This document shows positions 25,480 through 33,413 of a stretch of 40,573 nt of DNA, piece by piece; the stretch's first letter is position 1; each line of letters starts with the position of its first letter. The position numbers were made by a program, and so were the translations under genes. The DNA lies in the NCBI GenBank assembly GCA_038150225.1, contig JAYQWG010000021.1, positions 1-40,573 on the forward strand, in the 5' to 3' direction. The notes under the pieces were generated by a model. It saw nothing but the letters and a program-made list of their open reading frames with translations, made no database searches and was not told the origin of the DNA. Source of the stretch: Lucifugimonas sp038150225 (GTDB lineage: Bacteria > Chloroflexota > Dehalococcoidia > Lucifugimonadales > Lucifugimonadaceae).

Positions 25480-25878
25480 ACCTTCCAGCTGGTTCTCCAG
25501 GATGTCACTTCGCCAGTGAGTCTTAATGTACGCGAGCACATTGAGTACTTGCGCTTCTGAGAGCTTCCCTTTAAACGCTGGCATGCTCGTGGCCAGGGGT
25601 GGACGGTCCATTACCCAGTCGAACAACAGTCTGTCTGGGTGATGCCAGGTGTGCCCTGCGTCTCCGTGTATTGGTGCCGAATCTAATGTCGTTGGTCCGT
25701 TCACCGGACCATGGCAGCTCGCACAACTGCTTTCGTAAACCGATCTGCCGGAATCAATAGAACGACCCTCGATTCGAATCGGAAATCTGGCGTCATTTTC
25801 CTCTTCGCCACCAGTACAACCCACGATTGCAATTGCGATTACCGACAGCGCAAGTATCGATATTTTGATTCTCAACAA
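25435..25878 (-). CDS. Class I c-type cytochrome, predicted lipoprotein
   Basis: A 147-aa exported monohaem cytochrome. The N-terminal hydrophobic segment ends in the lipobox-like IVGC (C21), so the protein is probably lipid-anchored on the outer face of the membrane. The haem motif is CASCH (52-56), and a distal Met ligand is likely in ATSMPAFKGKLSE. The region resembles small cytochromes that pass electrons to oxidases or dehydrogenases. Two adjacent TTG codons can serve as start; the second (25875) lies 5 nt from AAGGAG and may be the real one. It is divergent from csoR-copA with 79 nt between them, so it may share the copper-responsive control region. Confidence 0.85.
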   Translation of the reverse strand: MLRIKISILALSVIAIAIVGCTGGEEENDARFPIRIEGRSIDSGRSVYESSCASCHGPVNGPTTLDSAPIHGDAGHTWHHPDRLLFDWVMDRPPLATSMPAFKGKLSEAQVLNVLAYIKTHWRSDILENQLEGSAQYEAQVAELGEN

Positions 25879-25896
25879 ATCTCCTTTTCTACCCAG

Positions 25897-25918
25897 ACCC
25901 CCTGGGTGGGGGTATACT
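25897..25918 (+). promoter_or_regulatory. Candidate CsoR operator overlapping the csoR promoter
   Basis: ACCCCC-TGGGT-GGGGGT (25897-25913) is an interrupted G/C-tract palindrome like those bound by CsoR-family repressors. It abuts a good -10 box, TATACT (25913-25918), 39 nt before the csoR start. Repressor binding would block this promoter, giving copper-inducible autoregulation. It also lies only 18 nt upstream of the divergent cytochrome start. Confidence 0.6.
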
Positions 25919-25957
25919 GGATGTTATCGCACTCTCAAATTTTGTAAACGGTGAAAC

Positions 25958-26257
25958 GTGGAACACTCACACGATCATGGACACAGCGAGCTGAAATCAT
26001 CCACTCGCGACACTGCAATTCGTAGACTCAATTACATCGAAGGACACCTGAACGGTGTGAAAAAGATGGTCGAGGAAGACAGGTACTGCGTAGACATACT
26101 GCGTCAAACCTACGCCGTACGACGTGCTCTTCAGAAGTTGGAGTCTCTCCTAATAGACGGTCACTTGCGAACTTGTGTGGTCGATGGAGTTAGACAGGGT
26201 CAGGACGAGCAAGTCCTGAGTGAGCTCGTGGAGTTGTACGAGATTGCAGACAGATAA
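25958..26257 (+). CDS. csoR: CsoR-family copper-sensing repressor
   Basis: Small all-helical DNA-binding repressor, 99 aa, that releases its operator when it binds Cu(I). The Cu ligand triad is C44 (RYCVDIL), H69 and C73 (DGHLRTC). Its spacing (25 and 4 residues) is the same as C36-H61-C65 of Mycobacterium tuberculosis CsoR, which separates it from the nickel and formaldehyde sensors RcnR and FrmR. The N-terminus is His-rich (EHSHDHGHSE). The start is GTG 25958 with a weak ribosome site. It overlaps the start of the copper ATPase gene, so the two are translationally coupled. A palindromic candidate operator lies just upstream. Confidence 0.9.
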   Translation: MEHSHDHGHSELKSSTRDTAIRRLNYIEGHLNGVKKMVEEDRYCVDILRQTYAVRRALQKLESLLIDGHLRTCVVDGVRQGQDEQVLSELVELYEIADR

Positions 26258-28667
26258 CTCAAAAAGCCTCGACCAGATTCGCGAGCAAAATCCTGAACTC
26301 TCCACACTGACATTCAGCGTAGGTGGAATGACGTGTGCAGCGTGCGTGCATCACGTACGAAACGCGCTAGAAGAAATTCCGGCGGTCTCGAACGCTCAAG
26401 TTAGCCTCGGAACAGAAACCGCGTATGTCGAATTCTCCGAATCGGAAGTATCGAAGGTTGATTTACGAGATGCCGTCGCGGACGCCGGGTATTCCATTCG
26501 CGGGTTCGCTGACGAAGATGAGTCTGTATTCGGGGATCGAGACCAGGAAGCTCGTGTCAGGGAGATCCGTGAAACCCGAGACCGTATGATCATCAGCGTG
26601 GCAGTGTCCGCATTCATCATGTTTGCGATGAACTACCAGTCGGTTGATTCGCTGAAGAGTCTTTCGCCAACACTGGTGAACGTATTGTTCCTCGTTCTTG
26701 CCACTCCAGTTCAATTTTGGGCAGGCAAAAGGTTCTACAAATCTGCCTGGAGTGCTGCTCGATTACGTACGTCGAACATGAACACTCTCGTCGCGATTGG
26801 AACATCGACGGCCTACTTTTACAGTGTTGCCGTCACGGCTCTTCGTCCCGCTTTCTCCGATTCGCTTCTGTTCTCGGGTGCCGACGTTGGCGGTGCGCAT
26901 GCAACAGGAACATATTTCGACGTCTCCACGGCAATAATCGGATTGATCTTGCTTGGAAGGTGGCTTGAGGCAAGGGCGCGCAGTCGAACATCAGACGCGA
27001 TCAAGAAACTCATATCACTACAACCCGCGACAGCAATGGTTGTAAGAGATGGAACACCGGTTGAACTCGAGCTCGATGAAGTATTAGTTGGCGACGAAGT
27101 CCTGCTGAGACCCGGCGAGCGTGTACCTGTCGATGGTGAGATTTCAGACGGATCAACCACCATCGATGAGTCGATGCTCACCGGAGAACCACTTCCTGCG
27201 TCCAAATCTGTCGGAGATTCCGTCTACACGGGAACGGTGAACGGTACTGGATCGGTCAAATTCACAGCAGTAGCTGTTGGCAGGTCAACCGTTCTCGCTT
27301 CAATCGTCCGTTCAGTTCAACAGGCACAGGCGTCAAGAGCACCGATCGAACAATTTGTGGACAAAGTTACTGCCCGCTTCGTTCCTGCGGTGCTGATTGC
27401 AGCTGTGCTCACGTTCTCAATCTGGTCATTTCTGGCCCCTGAGCCTGCGGTGATCAACGCACTTCTCATGACCGTCGCTGTACTTGTCATCGCCTGCCCA
27501 TGTGCTCTCGGACTCGCAACTCCAACAGCAATCATGGTTGGGATGGGGCGAGGTGCTGCCTCAGGGATTCTGATTCGCAACGCAGAAGCTCTGGAACGAT
27601 CACACAGGGTTGACACAGTTGTATTCGACAAGACAGGGACCCTGACTCAGGGCACTCCAGGTGTAACGGATATTGAAGCTTCTGAAGGTGTCGATCCAAA
27701 CGAATTAGTCGCGTTAGCTGCGTCTCTCGAAGTAAGGTCTGAACACCCGCTTGGAGTGGCGATTGTCGACAACGCACGTACCTCTGGTCTTGAGATCAGT
27801 GGCGCAGAAAATCTTGAAGTTGTACCTGGGAAGGGTCTTTCAGGAATCGTTCACGGCGAAACAGTTAGAGTCGGAAATCCGAAGTGGGTATTTGGCGAAG
27901 AATCAACATTTGCCGAGGAAATAAAGCGTCTTTCTGATCTTGGTCGGACAGTGATCGCTGTGAGCAAAAACGAATCACCAATCGGAATCATTGCTCTCTC
28001 AGATCCAATCAAACCCGAATCGTTGAGCGCCATACGCGGACTGAACGATATGGGCATCGAAACAGTCATGCTCACTGGTGACAACCGTAGGACCGCTGGA
28101 GCTGTCGCTGATGAACTTGGAATTTCTTTGGTTGTCGCAGAAGTTCTTCCGGATCAGAAAGCATCGGAAATCACAAAACTTCAATCAAACAATCGAACTG
28201 TCGCAATGGTCGGGGATGGAATTAACGATGCCCCGGCACTAGCGTCGGCCGATGTCGGCATCGCTATTGGTACTGGAACCGACATTGCGATAGAAGCTGC
28301 TGATGTCACAATTTCAGCCGGTGACCCGGGATCAGTTCGTGAATTACTCCAACTCAGCAAAAGCACGATGAGAACAGTCAAGCAGAACTTGTTCTGGGCG
28401 TTTTTCTACAACGTGATGCTAATCCCGATCGCTGCCGGTATTTTGTACCCGGTGTTCAGCGATGGCTCGGCGCCTGCAGTCCTCAGTCCTCTATTTGGCG
28501 ACTACGGATTTCTGAATCCAGTGGTCGCAGCAGGTGCAATGGCAATTAGCTCCGTGACCGTGGTTACTAACTCACTGCGTCTAGGAAAATCATTCAGCCT
28601 TCCCGGTAGCAACAATCCAAATCCGCCAGGTAAACATCAAATTAGGCAACAAGTTAAAGCAAACTAG
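26220..28667 (+). CDS. copA: Cu(I)-exporting P-type ATPase
   Basis: P1B-1 ATPase that pumps Cu+ out of the cytoplasm, up to 815 aa. One N-terminal heavy-metal domain carries GGMTCAACV (C39, C42). The membrane copper site CPC is at C426 and C428 in CPCALGLATP, with NLFWAFFYN in TM7 and MAISSV in TM8, the Cu+ set. Other landmarks are the phosphorylation site D470 in DKTGTLTQG, the actuator TGE loop, the SEHPLG motif and GDGINDAPA. The start is uncertain: GTG 26220 is the longest form, while TTG 26244 with GGAG 10 nt upstream is an alternative. Both lie inside the csoR 3' end. It is followed by a YHS protein and a glutaredoxin in the same direction. Confidence 0.93.
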   Translation: MSSWSCTRLQTDNSKSLDQIREQNPELSTLTFSVGGMTCAACVHHVRNALEEIPAVSNAQVSLGTETAYVEFSESEVSKVDLRDAVADAGYSIRGFADEDESVFGDRDQEARVREIRETRDRMIISVAVSAFIMFAMNYQSVDSLKSLSPTLVNVLFLVLATPVQFWAGKRFYKSAWSAARLRTSNMNTLVAIGTSTAYFYSVAVTALRPAFSDSLLFSGADVGGAHATGTYFDVSTAIIGLILLGRWLEARARSRTSDAIKKLISLQPATAMVVRDGTPVELELDEVLVGDEVLLRPGERVPVDGEISDGSTTIDESMLTGEPLPASKSVGDSVYTGTVNGTGSVKFTAVAVGRSTVLASIVRSVQQAQASRAPIEQFVDKVTARFVPAVLIAAVLTFSIWSFLAPEPAVINALLMTVAVLVIACPCALGLATPTAIMVGMGRGAASGILIRNAEALERSHRVDTVVFDKTGTLTQGTPGVTDIEASEGVDPNELVALAASLEVRSEHPLGVAIVDNARTSGLEISGAENLEVVPGKGLSGIVHGETVRVGNPKWVFGEESTFAEEIKRLSDLGRTVIAVSKNESPIGIIALSDPIKPESLSAIRGLNDMGIETVMLTGDNRRTAGAVADELGISLVVAEVLPDQKASEITKLQSNNRTVAMVGDGINDAPALASADVGIAIGTGTDIAIEAADVTISAGDPGSVRELLQLSKSTMRTVKQNLFWAFFYNVMLIPIAAGILYPVFSDGSAPAVLSPLFGDYGFLNPVVAAGAMAISSVTVVTNSLRLGKSFSLPGSNNPNPPGKHQIRQQVKAN

Positions 28668-28686
28668 TCGCTAACTGGAGATCAGA

Positions 28687-28887
28687 ATGAAAATTCCGTT
28701 TTTGAGCAATAAATCTGAGTCGGCAATCGACCCCGTTTGCGGTATGACGGTCGACACTGGCAATCCTCCCGGTGGTGTCGCAACACACGAAGGTGAGCCT
28801 TACTACTTCTGTGGTCCAGGATGCCGAGTCGCATTCGAAACGGATCCTGAAGGATATCTATCGGGTGAAAAATCGATTGAGATGTAG
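28687..28887 (+). CDS. YHS-domain protein
   Basis: A 66-aa protein made up of one YHS domain. It contains DPVCGMTVDT (residues 16-25), PYYFCGPGCRVAFETDPEGYL and three Cys in the arrangement seen in YHS domains attached to copper ATPases and metal-handling proteins. ATG 28687 is preceded by GGAG. It starts 19 nt after copA, so it is probably co-transcribed and may deliver or buffer copper; this is inferred from context. Confidence 0.85.
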   Translation: MKIPFLSNKSESAIDPVCGMTVDTGNPPGGVATHEGEPYYFCGPGCRVAFETDPEGYLSGEKSIEM

Positions 28888-28982
28888 GTTTTGAGAGTGC
28901 AATTGGAAACTCTGTTTCCGAACCTGCATTACAAGCCTTACGATAGAAAAAGCCAAACTACCTGAACGACCCGAGAGACTGA

Positions 28983-29240
28983 ATGCCGACTACTGAACCT
29001 GCGCCAGCAGATGGAATCGCAATTGTTTACACGCACCCCACTTGCGGATATTGCGACCTGTTGAAAGAGGATCTCGTCTCCGACAACATCGAATTCCGCG
29101 AGATTGACGTCTCGAAAGAACCCGAAAAATGGTCAGAGGTTGAGCGTCTATCCGGCGGAGACAAAATCACTCCGGTGATGGTGACTGCCAGTGGTGAAGT
29201 AGAAATCGGCTACAAAGGCATTGGCTGTAACTACGGCTAA
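28983..29240 (+). CDS. Glutaredoxin-like protein
   Basis: A small thiol-disulfide oxidoreductase of 85 aa. It has the glutaredoxin beta-alpha start AIVYTHPTCGYCDLLKEDL with the redox pair C21-G-Y-C24, then the cis-Pro region (KITPVMV) and a Gly-rich end. GAGAG precedes the ATG. It is 95 nt after the YHS gene on the same strand and may belong to the copper unit, where thiol repair would make sense, or be separately expressed. A third Cys (C82) near the C-terminus is unusual. Confidence 0.8.
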   Translation: MPTTEPAPADGIAIVYTHPTCGYCDLLKEDLVSDNIEFREIDVSKEPEKWSEVERLSGGDKITPVMVTASGEVEIGYKGIGCNYG

Positions 29241-29310
29241 CGATTTCCGGTTGAGACCCCGTTTCTGATGTTGACGATTACGGGTACTCAGACCTATCCT
29301 CAATAGATAC

Positions 29311-29387
29311 GGTCCCGTGGTGTAGCGGCCTAACACGCCTCCCTGTCAAGGAGGAGATCGGCAGTTCGAATCTGCTCGGGATCGCCA
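29311..29387 (+). tRNA. tRNA-Asp (GTC)
   Basis: A 77-nt tRNA with acceptor GGTCCCG/CGGGATC (one G-U pair), anticodon arm CCTCC-CTGTCAA-GGAGG giving anticodon GTC, T loop TTCGAAT, discriminator G and encoded CCA. A strong terminator follows 13 nt later. Confidence 0.95.
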
Positions 29388-29399
29388 GCAAACTCAAAT

Positions 29400-29430
29400 A
29401 AAAACCCCAGGCGTGTTGCCTGGGGTTTTT
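29400..29430. terminator. Rho-independent terminator after tRNA-Asp
   Basis: A perfect 13-bp stem (29400-29412 with 29418-29430, core CCCCAGGC/GCCTGGGG) has a GTGTT loop and ends in TTTTT. Confidence 0.9.
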
Positions 29431-29877
29431 CTGTTGTCTGTAACTAGGACAGGTCGCTCTCCGCCGTATTCGGCGTAGCCTGTTACGAGTTGGTTCCCGT
29501 GCAAATGACTACCGTTTCGATGGGTTGGGGAAGCCAGGATAGTAAGTACTTCCACCTTCGTCTGGTGGCTGTCAGAAATCACCTCGGTCTCTTCTTAGCA
29601 GCTCGTGGCACCGCAAGAACCCGTCCAGTAGGACGCTCTTCTATTTGTATCGCTCAAACGTAGGGTTGTCATGGAACCAATCCTCCCAGTTATCTATGAC
29701 ACGTTACCATATTAAAGTAAGTAAACGTTTACAAACTTAGGTGGCACACCCGCGTTCAGGTGCGCAAAAAGCCCTCAACCTGGGACCGTGGGCAACCTCC
29801 CGATCGGGTATGCACCCTAGTCCGTCGTATGTACAATCCCGCCGAGCTAACTACAAGCACTCGGAGATTGCATACCC
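29431..29877. other. Intergenic region upstream of the second HpcH/HpaI aldolase
   Basis: About 450 nt without a supported gene; a 62-codon minus-strand frame here lacks a ribosome site and any recognisable motif and starts inside the terminator region. The stretch contains a perfect LacI-type palindrome (29721-29732) and a possible -10 box TACAAT (29832-29837) without a clear -35 box. Confidence 0.5.
29721..29732. promoter_or_regulatory. LacI-family-type operator palindrome
   Basis: GTAAACGTTTAC is a perfect 12-bp palindrome with the central CG typical of LacI/GalR-family operators. It lies 146 nt upstream of the aldolase start. The regulator is not in the window. Confidence 0.45.
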
Positions 29878-30633
29878 GTGGCCACGATCAAACAGCGACT
29901 AAAAGCCGGTGAAGTTCTAGTTGGAACCGGCGGAAACATCTGGACCGACAACACCGTCCTCGCAGATGGTGGCTACGACTTCATATTTCTCGACACCCAG
30001 CACACCCCAGTCGAAATAAAACAGCTAAAGCCTGCCTTCGACCAGATCAACCCAACTGACGCAACTCCGATCGTTCGTGTAGCAGGAAACGACTATCACC
30101 AGATCATTTCAGCCCTGGATATGGGGGCACGAGGCATCATCGTTCCAATGGTCAGCTCTCGTGAAGAGGCTGAAAATATGGTCAATGCCTGCTTGTACTC
30201 ACCACTCGGCGACCGCAGCAACTCAGGTGTTCGAGGTGTTTGGGGCAAAGAATTTCCAAACTACCGGGACTACCTCGACTATGTGAACGAAGAGTTGCTC
30301 ATCATCCCAATGATCGAGACCAAACGTGCGATCGAAAACATTGATGACATTCTCAGCGTCGACGGAATCGACGTTTATCTGATCGGTCCAAGTGACCTTT
30401 CGATTGAGCTCGGCGTTCCACTCGACTGGATGTCCGACGAGTACCAGCGCGGTCTTGATCAAATTGTCGAGGGCTGCGTTCGAAACGGTGTTGTTCCAGG
30501 CATGTACTTCATCCCACCAGAACTCGACCCGAACTTCTTTATCGATAAGGGATTCAAATTCTTCACGTGGGCATGGCAACCACACGCAGCCGAAGGAATT
30601 AAATCGGGATTGTCGACGCTCAAGCGCGGCTAG
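29878..30633 (+). CDS. HpcH/HpaI family aldolase, second copy
   Basis: A 251-aa metal-dependent pyruvate aldolase. It shares the fold with the protein at 2268-3083 but is clearly diverged from it. Landmarks are FIFLDTQHTP with H42, in which the usual acidic residue before the His is Gln, the arginine in IVRVAG (R68), the metal glutamate in PMIETKRA (E147) and the metal aspartate in IGPSDLS (D173). The start is GTG 29878 with GGAG 11 nt upstream. Its 3' end overlaps the convergent dehalogenase gene by 14 nt. The upstream LacI-type palindrome suggests control by a sugar-responsive repressor. With the xylonate-type dehydratase in this region it could cleave a 2-keto-3-deoxy pentonate; this is inference. 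Confidence 0.85.
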   Translation: MATIKQRLKAGEVLVGTGGNIWTDNTVLADGGYDFIFLDTQHTPVEIKQLKPAFDQINPTDATPIVRVAGNDYHQIISALDMGARGIIVPMVSSREEAENMVNACLYSPLGDRSNSGVRGVWGKEFPNYRDYLDYVNEELLIIPMIETKRAIENIDDILSVDGIDVYLIGPSDLSIELGVPLDWMSDEYQRGLDQIVEGCVRNGVVPGMYFIPPELDPNFFIDKGFKFFTWAWQPHAAEGIKSGLSTLKRG

Positions 30634-31444
30634 AGAGTTCAAGCCGGCGTCTGGCACTGTTTCCTAATACAACCATTCGGTTAACTTTCGCTGGACCATC
30701 GACGTAGTCAATCACCAGAGACCAGGCTTCGTCTGGAATCGATTCCCGGTCGAACTCGGGCAAAACCAATTCTGATGCGTATTGCTGTGTGAGCCTGTGG
30801 TTCGCATTTACCACTGCGATTAGTGATCCATCGCTTTGTCCAACCTCGAATGATTCGGTGATCGCTTTCAGTAACTCTGGCCAGTGAGCAAGATGCCGCC
30901 AGAGAGTGGCAATCGCAGAATCAGAACTGTCCGAACCCAAATGCTTGATTTGTTCGAGGAGTTTCCATGTCGAAGGTTCAATCTCACACTGCTCTAGAAG
31001 CCTAGGCAACTCTCCCCATTCGATCGGTTCAAAATCACGGTTCGGACTCTCGTACTGCGTACGTTCACCATTCACTAGAGCCGAAAGAGCGATGAAGTTG
31101 AGTTCGTTCGACCGGTTGTATGCCGCGAAAATCGAATCGACAGCCGAAATCTGATCATCGGACAAACCGGCAGCAAGCTCTGAGAGCTTTGGTGGTATCG
31201 GTGGCAGATGTAGTCGTTCATCACTTTCTGACAGTCGTGTTAGCAACTCATCAGGTTGGGCACTGAGATAAAGATGCTTGACTGCCGCCCAAGTCGACTC
31301 AAGACCGCCATCAACCGACGCCAGAATTCGCCAGATCGAAGTGATCAACGGCAGTCGCATCACATCGCGGATTTCAGCAAAAATTTCGGCGATGCGACCG
31401 GTTGCGTCTGACTCAGAAAGTGCAGTTACTGGATCATGTGCCAC
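30620..31444 (-). CDS. DehI-family (group I) 2-haloacid dehalogenase-like protein
   Basis: A 274-aa protein of the DehI family, which hydrolyses 2-halocarboxylic acids with inversion and acts on both D- and L-isomers. Family features are RIAEIFAEIRDVMRLPLIT and the following SIWRILASVDGGLESTWAAV at the N-terminus, an internal second copy of the same helical unit (ATLWRHLAHWPELLKAI), and NRSNELNFIALSAL in the linker between halves. The catalytic Asp and Asn should be checked by alignment with Pseudomonas putida PP3 DehI. The start is GTG 31444 with a weak ribosome site. It may be co-transcribed from the RraA-like gene upstream (25-nt gap). Not every member of the family has proven dehalogenase activity. 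Confidence 0.72.
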   Translation of the reverse strand: MAHDPVTALSESDATGRIAEIFAEIRDVMRLPLITSIWRILASVDGGLESTWAAVKHLYLSAQPDELLTRLSESDERLHLPPIPPKLSELAAGLSDDQISAVDSIFAAYNRSNELNFIALSALVNGERTQYESPNRDFEPIEWGELPRLLEQCEIEPSTWKLLEQIKHLGSDSSDSAIATLWRHLAHWPELLKAITESFEVGQSDGSLIAVVNANHRLTQQYASELVLPEFDRESIPDEAWSLVIDYVDGPAKVNRMVVLGNSARRRLELSSRA

Positions 31445-31469
31445 GACATTGGTCTAGACAGACTGTTCC

Positions 31470-32188
31470 CTACCCGTTCTCTTTCTTCCACTCTTCGTAC
31501 TCAGCTCGCGCTTCGTCAGTTAACGGATAGTACTTTCGAAGGTCTCCGCCTTCTGCCAACTTCATTCGAGTGAACACTTCCCACTCAGCGTGTTCTCCAC
31601 CATGCTCAGCAAGCTGCTCTGCATAGTCGATCGGAACAACTACTGCACCATCGTCATCGGCAATGATGATGTCGCCCGGTAATACGAGAGTTCCCGCACA
31701 GTCAATAGGGTCGTTATAGGCATACGGAAATTGAACGGTCTGGGTGTGGCTGTATGGGGTGACTCCCTTGAGGCACATACCAAGCCCAAGATCCTTGGCA
31801 TCACCAAAATCTCGAATTGCACCGTCGATCACGATGCCGAGGCCACCTTTGCCTTTGAGATAGGTCAACATCATCTCGCCAAACACACCCGAAGAGATTT
31901 CTCCACGACCATCGACTACGATCACATCACCTGCCTGTACGTGATACTGCGCATGGCGATGAACCTGTGATTCAGGATCTTTGTACTCACCCTCAGTGTA
32001 CTGATCTTCCCGTTTCGGCAGGTACTGCAACGTGATCGCCGGGCCAACGATGCTTTGACCCGGAATGAATGACCTCAAACCGTCAATAACTGATGCTTTG
32101 ATCTCGAGCTTGCGCAATTCTCCTTCTCAATAAGTTCGGGAGCAGGACGTTTGATATCGATTTTTGGGATTGGTGTTTCGATGATCAT
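31470..32188 (-). pseudogene. RraA-like/HMG aldolase-family gene with a frameshift near the 5' end
   Basis: The family includes 4-hydroxy-4-methyl-2-oxoglutarate aldolase and the RNase E inhibitor RraA. From TTG 32117 a 215-aa product covers most of the domain (SIVGPAITLQYLP, the catalytic-site segments VQAGDVIVVDGRG and GIVIDGAIRD, then LPGDIIIADDDGAVVVP), but the first helix is missing. That helix is found upstream in another frame: from ATG 32188 MIIETPIPKIDIKRPAPELIEKE reads well and breaks near 32117-32122. One missing base there would join it to LRKLEIKASVIDGL. So the gene is either damaged or mis-assembled; a shortened product from the TTG, which has AAGGAG very close, is the alternative. 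Confidence 0.68.
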
Positions 32189-32267
32189 TTCGGAAACAGT
32201 GGGCTCGTGAGATCGACCAAGCGGTCGAGCACAAACACCCTATCTGCTCCCCACCCCTCCAAATTCG

Positions 32268-32552
32268 CTAATGAGCGTGAGCAGGTTCTCCAAGTATGTG
32301 GACAGCCTCACCGGTCGTGAGTGCTCGATTGATGCTCTCGACGAGTCGCTTGGCGGATTCAGCATCAATCTCAACCGCTACTCGGCCGTCTGGACGATCC
32401 GGGTCTTTCACGAAGTCAATGATCAGGGCGTGGTCCATCGCAGCTTTGAAGGGATGGTCAAAGTAGACATTCGCCTGTTTTAGATCGAACCATCCTTCTG
32501 ACCCTTTACCAACGCCTTTCATTTCGGCTTTTTCAACGATCCATGAGCACAT
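32268..32552 (-). CDS. Small protein of DUF6295 type
   Basis: A 94-aa soluble protein that resembles the DUF6295 family as I remember it: the MCSWIVEKAEMKGVGKGSEGW start, NVYFDHPFKAAMDHALIIDF in the middle, and a RVAVEID segment followed by a helix. Function is unknown. ATG 32552 has GAGG upstream. It sits 41 nt after the dienelactone hydrolase gene on the same strand and is probably co-transcribed. Conserved His and Asp in the DHP and DHALIIDF parts could bind metal, which is only a guess. Confidence 0.6.
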   Translation of the reverse strand: MCSWIVEKAEMKGVGKGSEGWFDLKQANVYFDHPFKAAMDHALIIDFVKDPDRPDGRVAVEIDAESAKRLVESINRALTTGEAVHILGEPAHAH

Positions 32553-32593
32553 TTATTGGTTCCTCTAACGTGGTAATTGATATTGCTGGACGA

Positions 32594-33346
32594 TTAAGTG
32601 AGGTGTTTCTTGTAGAAACGGAACACTTCGCCCCAGGCTTCAGTTGCTTGAACGGGTCTGTACCCGGGTCGATCCACAGCGAAAAATCCGTGGCCAGCTT
32701 CGTCGTATCGGAAGAATTCATACTCCTTGCCAGCCTTTTTCAGGATTTCTTCGGTTTTATCGACATCTTCTGGCGTAGGAGAAGAATCTTCATTCCCGAA
32801 AATTCCTAGTAGCGGAACATCCATCTCAGATGTGTAGTCGATTGGAGCAACAGGTTGTTGATCTGTTAGCTGGTCTTCGGAAGCAATCACACGCCCACCC
32901 CAGCAATCGACAGCTGCGTTTAGTTCAGGGATCTTGCAAGCTGCGAGGTAAGACTGGCGCCCGCCAGAGCAGAAACCAATAATTCCTACCTTGCCATTCG
33001 AAGTCGGTAGAGCTCTCAAATACCCCAACGCGCCACGAGCATCACCGAGAAATTCTTCATCGGCTTTTCCGCCGGCAGCCCTGGCAACTGCCGCAACGTC
33101 GTCAGCAGAACCTTCACCGAATCGATGAAACAGATTTGGACATATAGCGTTGTAACCGTAGAACGCGAACTTCAAAGCAATTTGCTTAGTAGCGTCGTCC
33201 CACCCAGGCATGTGATGTACGACTATCACTCCAGGAAATCGACCATCCCCGACTGGACGGGCTGCATACGCACTTATTTGGTTGCCGTTGTCACCTGTGA
33301 AAGTAACGTGCTCGGCAATCACACCATTCTCTGTCACTTTTCGCAC
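32594..33346 (-). CDS. Dienelactone hydrolase family protein
   Basis: Cytoplasmic alpha/beta hydrolase of 250 aa. The catalytic triad is the nucleophile C126 in GFCSGGRQ, D187 in GNEDSSPTPED and H219 in EAGHGFF, as in carboxymethylenebutenolidase of the chlorocatechol route, with the HHMPGW oxyanion-side segment at 44-49. Many paralogs act on other lactones or esters. GTG 33346 touches the ribosome site AAAGGGG, so GTG 33337 (MTENGVIAE) with 8-nt spacing is the more likely start. A DUF6295-type gene follows it. Confidence 0.85.
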   Translation of the reverse strand: MRKVTENGVIAEHVTFTGDNGNQISAYAARPVGDGRFPGVIVVHHMPGWDDATKQIALKFAFYGYNAICPNLFHRFGEGSADDVAAVARAAGGKADEEFLGDARGALGYLRALPTSNGKVGIIGFCSGGRQSYLAACKIPELNAAVDCWGGRVIASEDQLTDQQPVAPIDYTSEMDVPLLGIFGNEDSSPTPEDVDKTEEILKKAGKEYEFFRYDEAGHGFFAVDRPGYRPVQATEAWGEVFRFYKKHLT

Positions 33347-33413
33347 CCCTTTTGCAAATCGACCCTATGAGATCGTGAGGTGCGCAGACTAACCCACTGG
33401 GTCAAGTAATGTT

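Noticed and set aside
29394..29582. 62-aa minus-strand frame after tRNA-Asp
   Set aside because: No ribosome site, no known motif, and it runs into the terminator hairpin.
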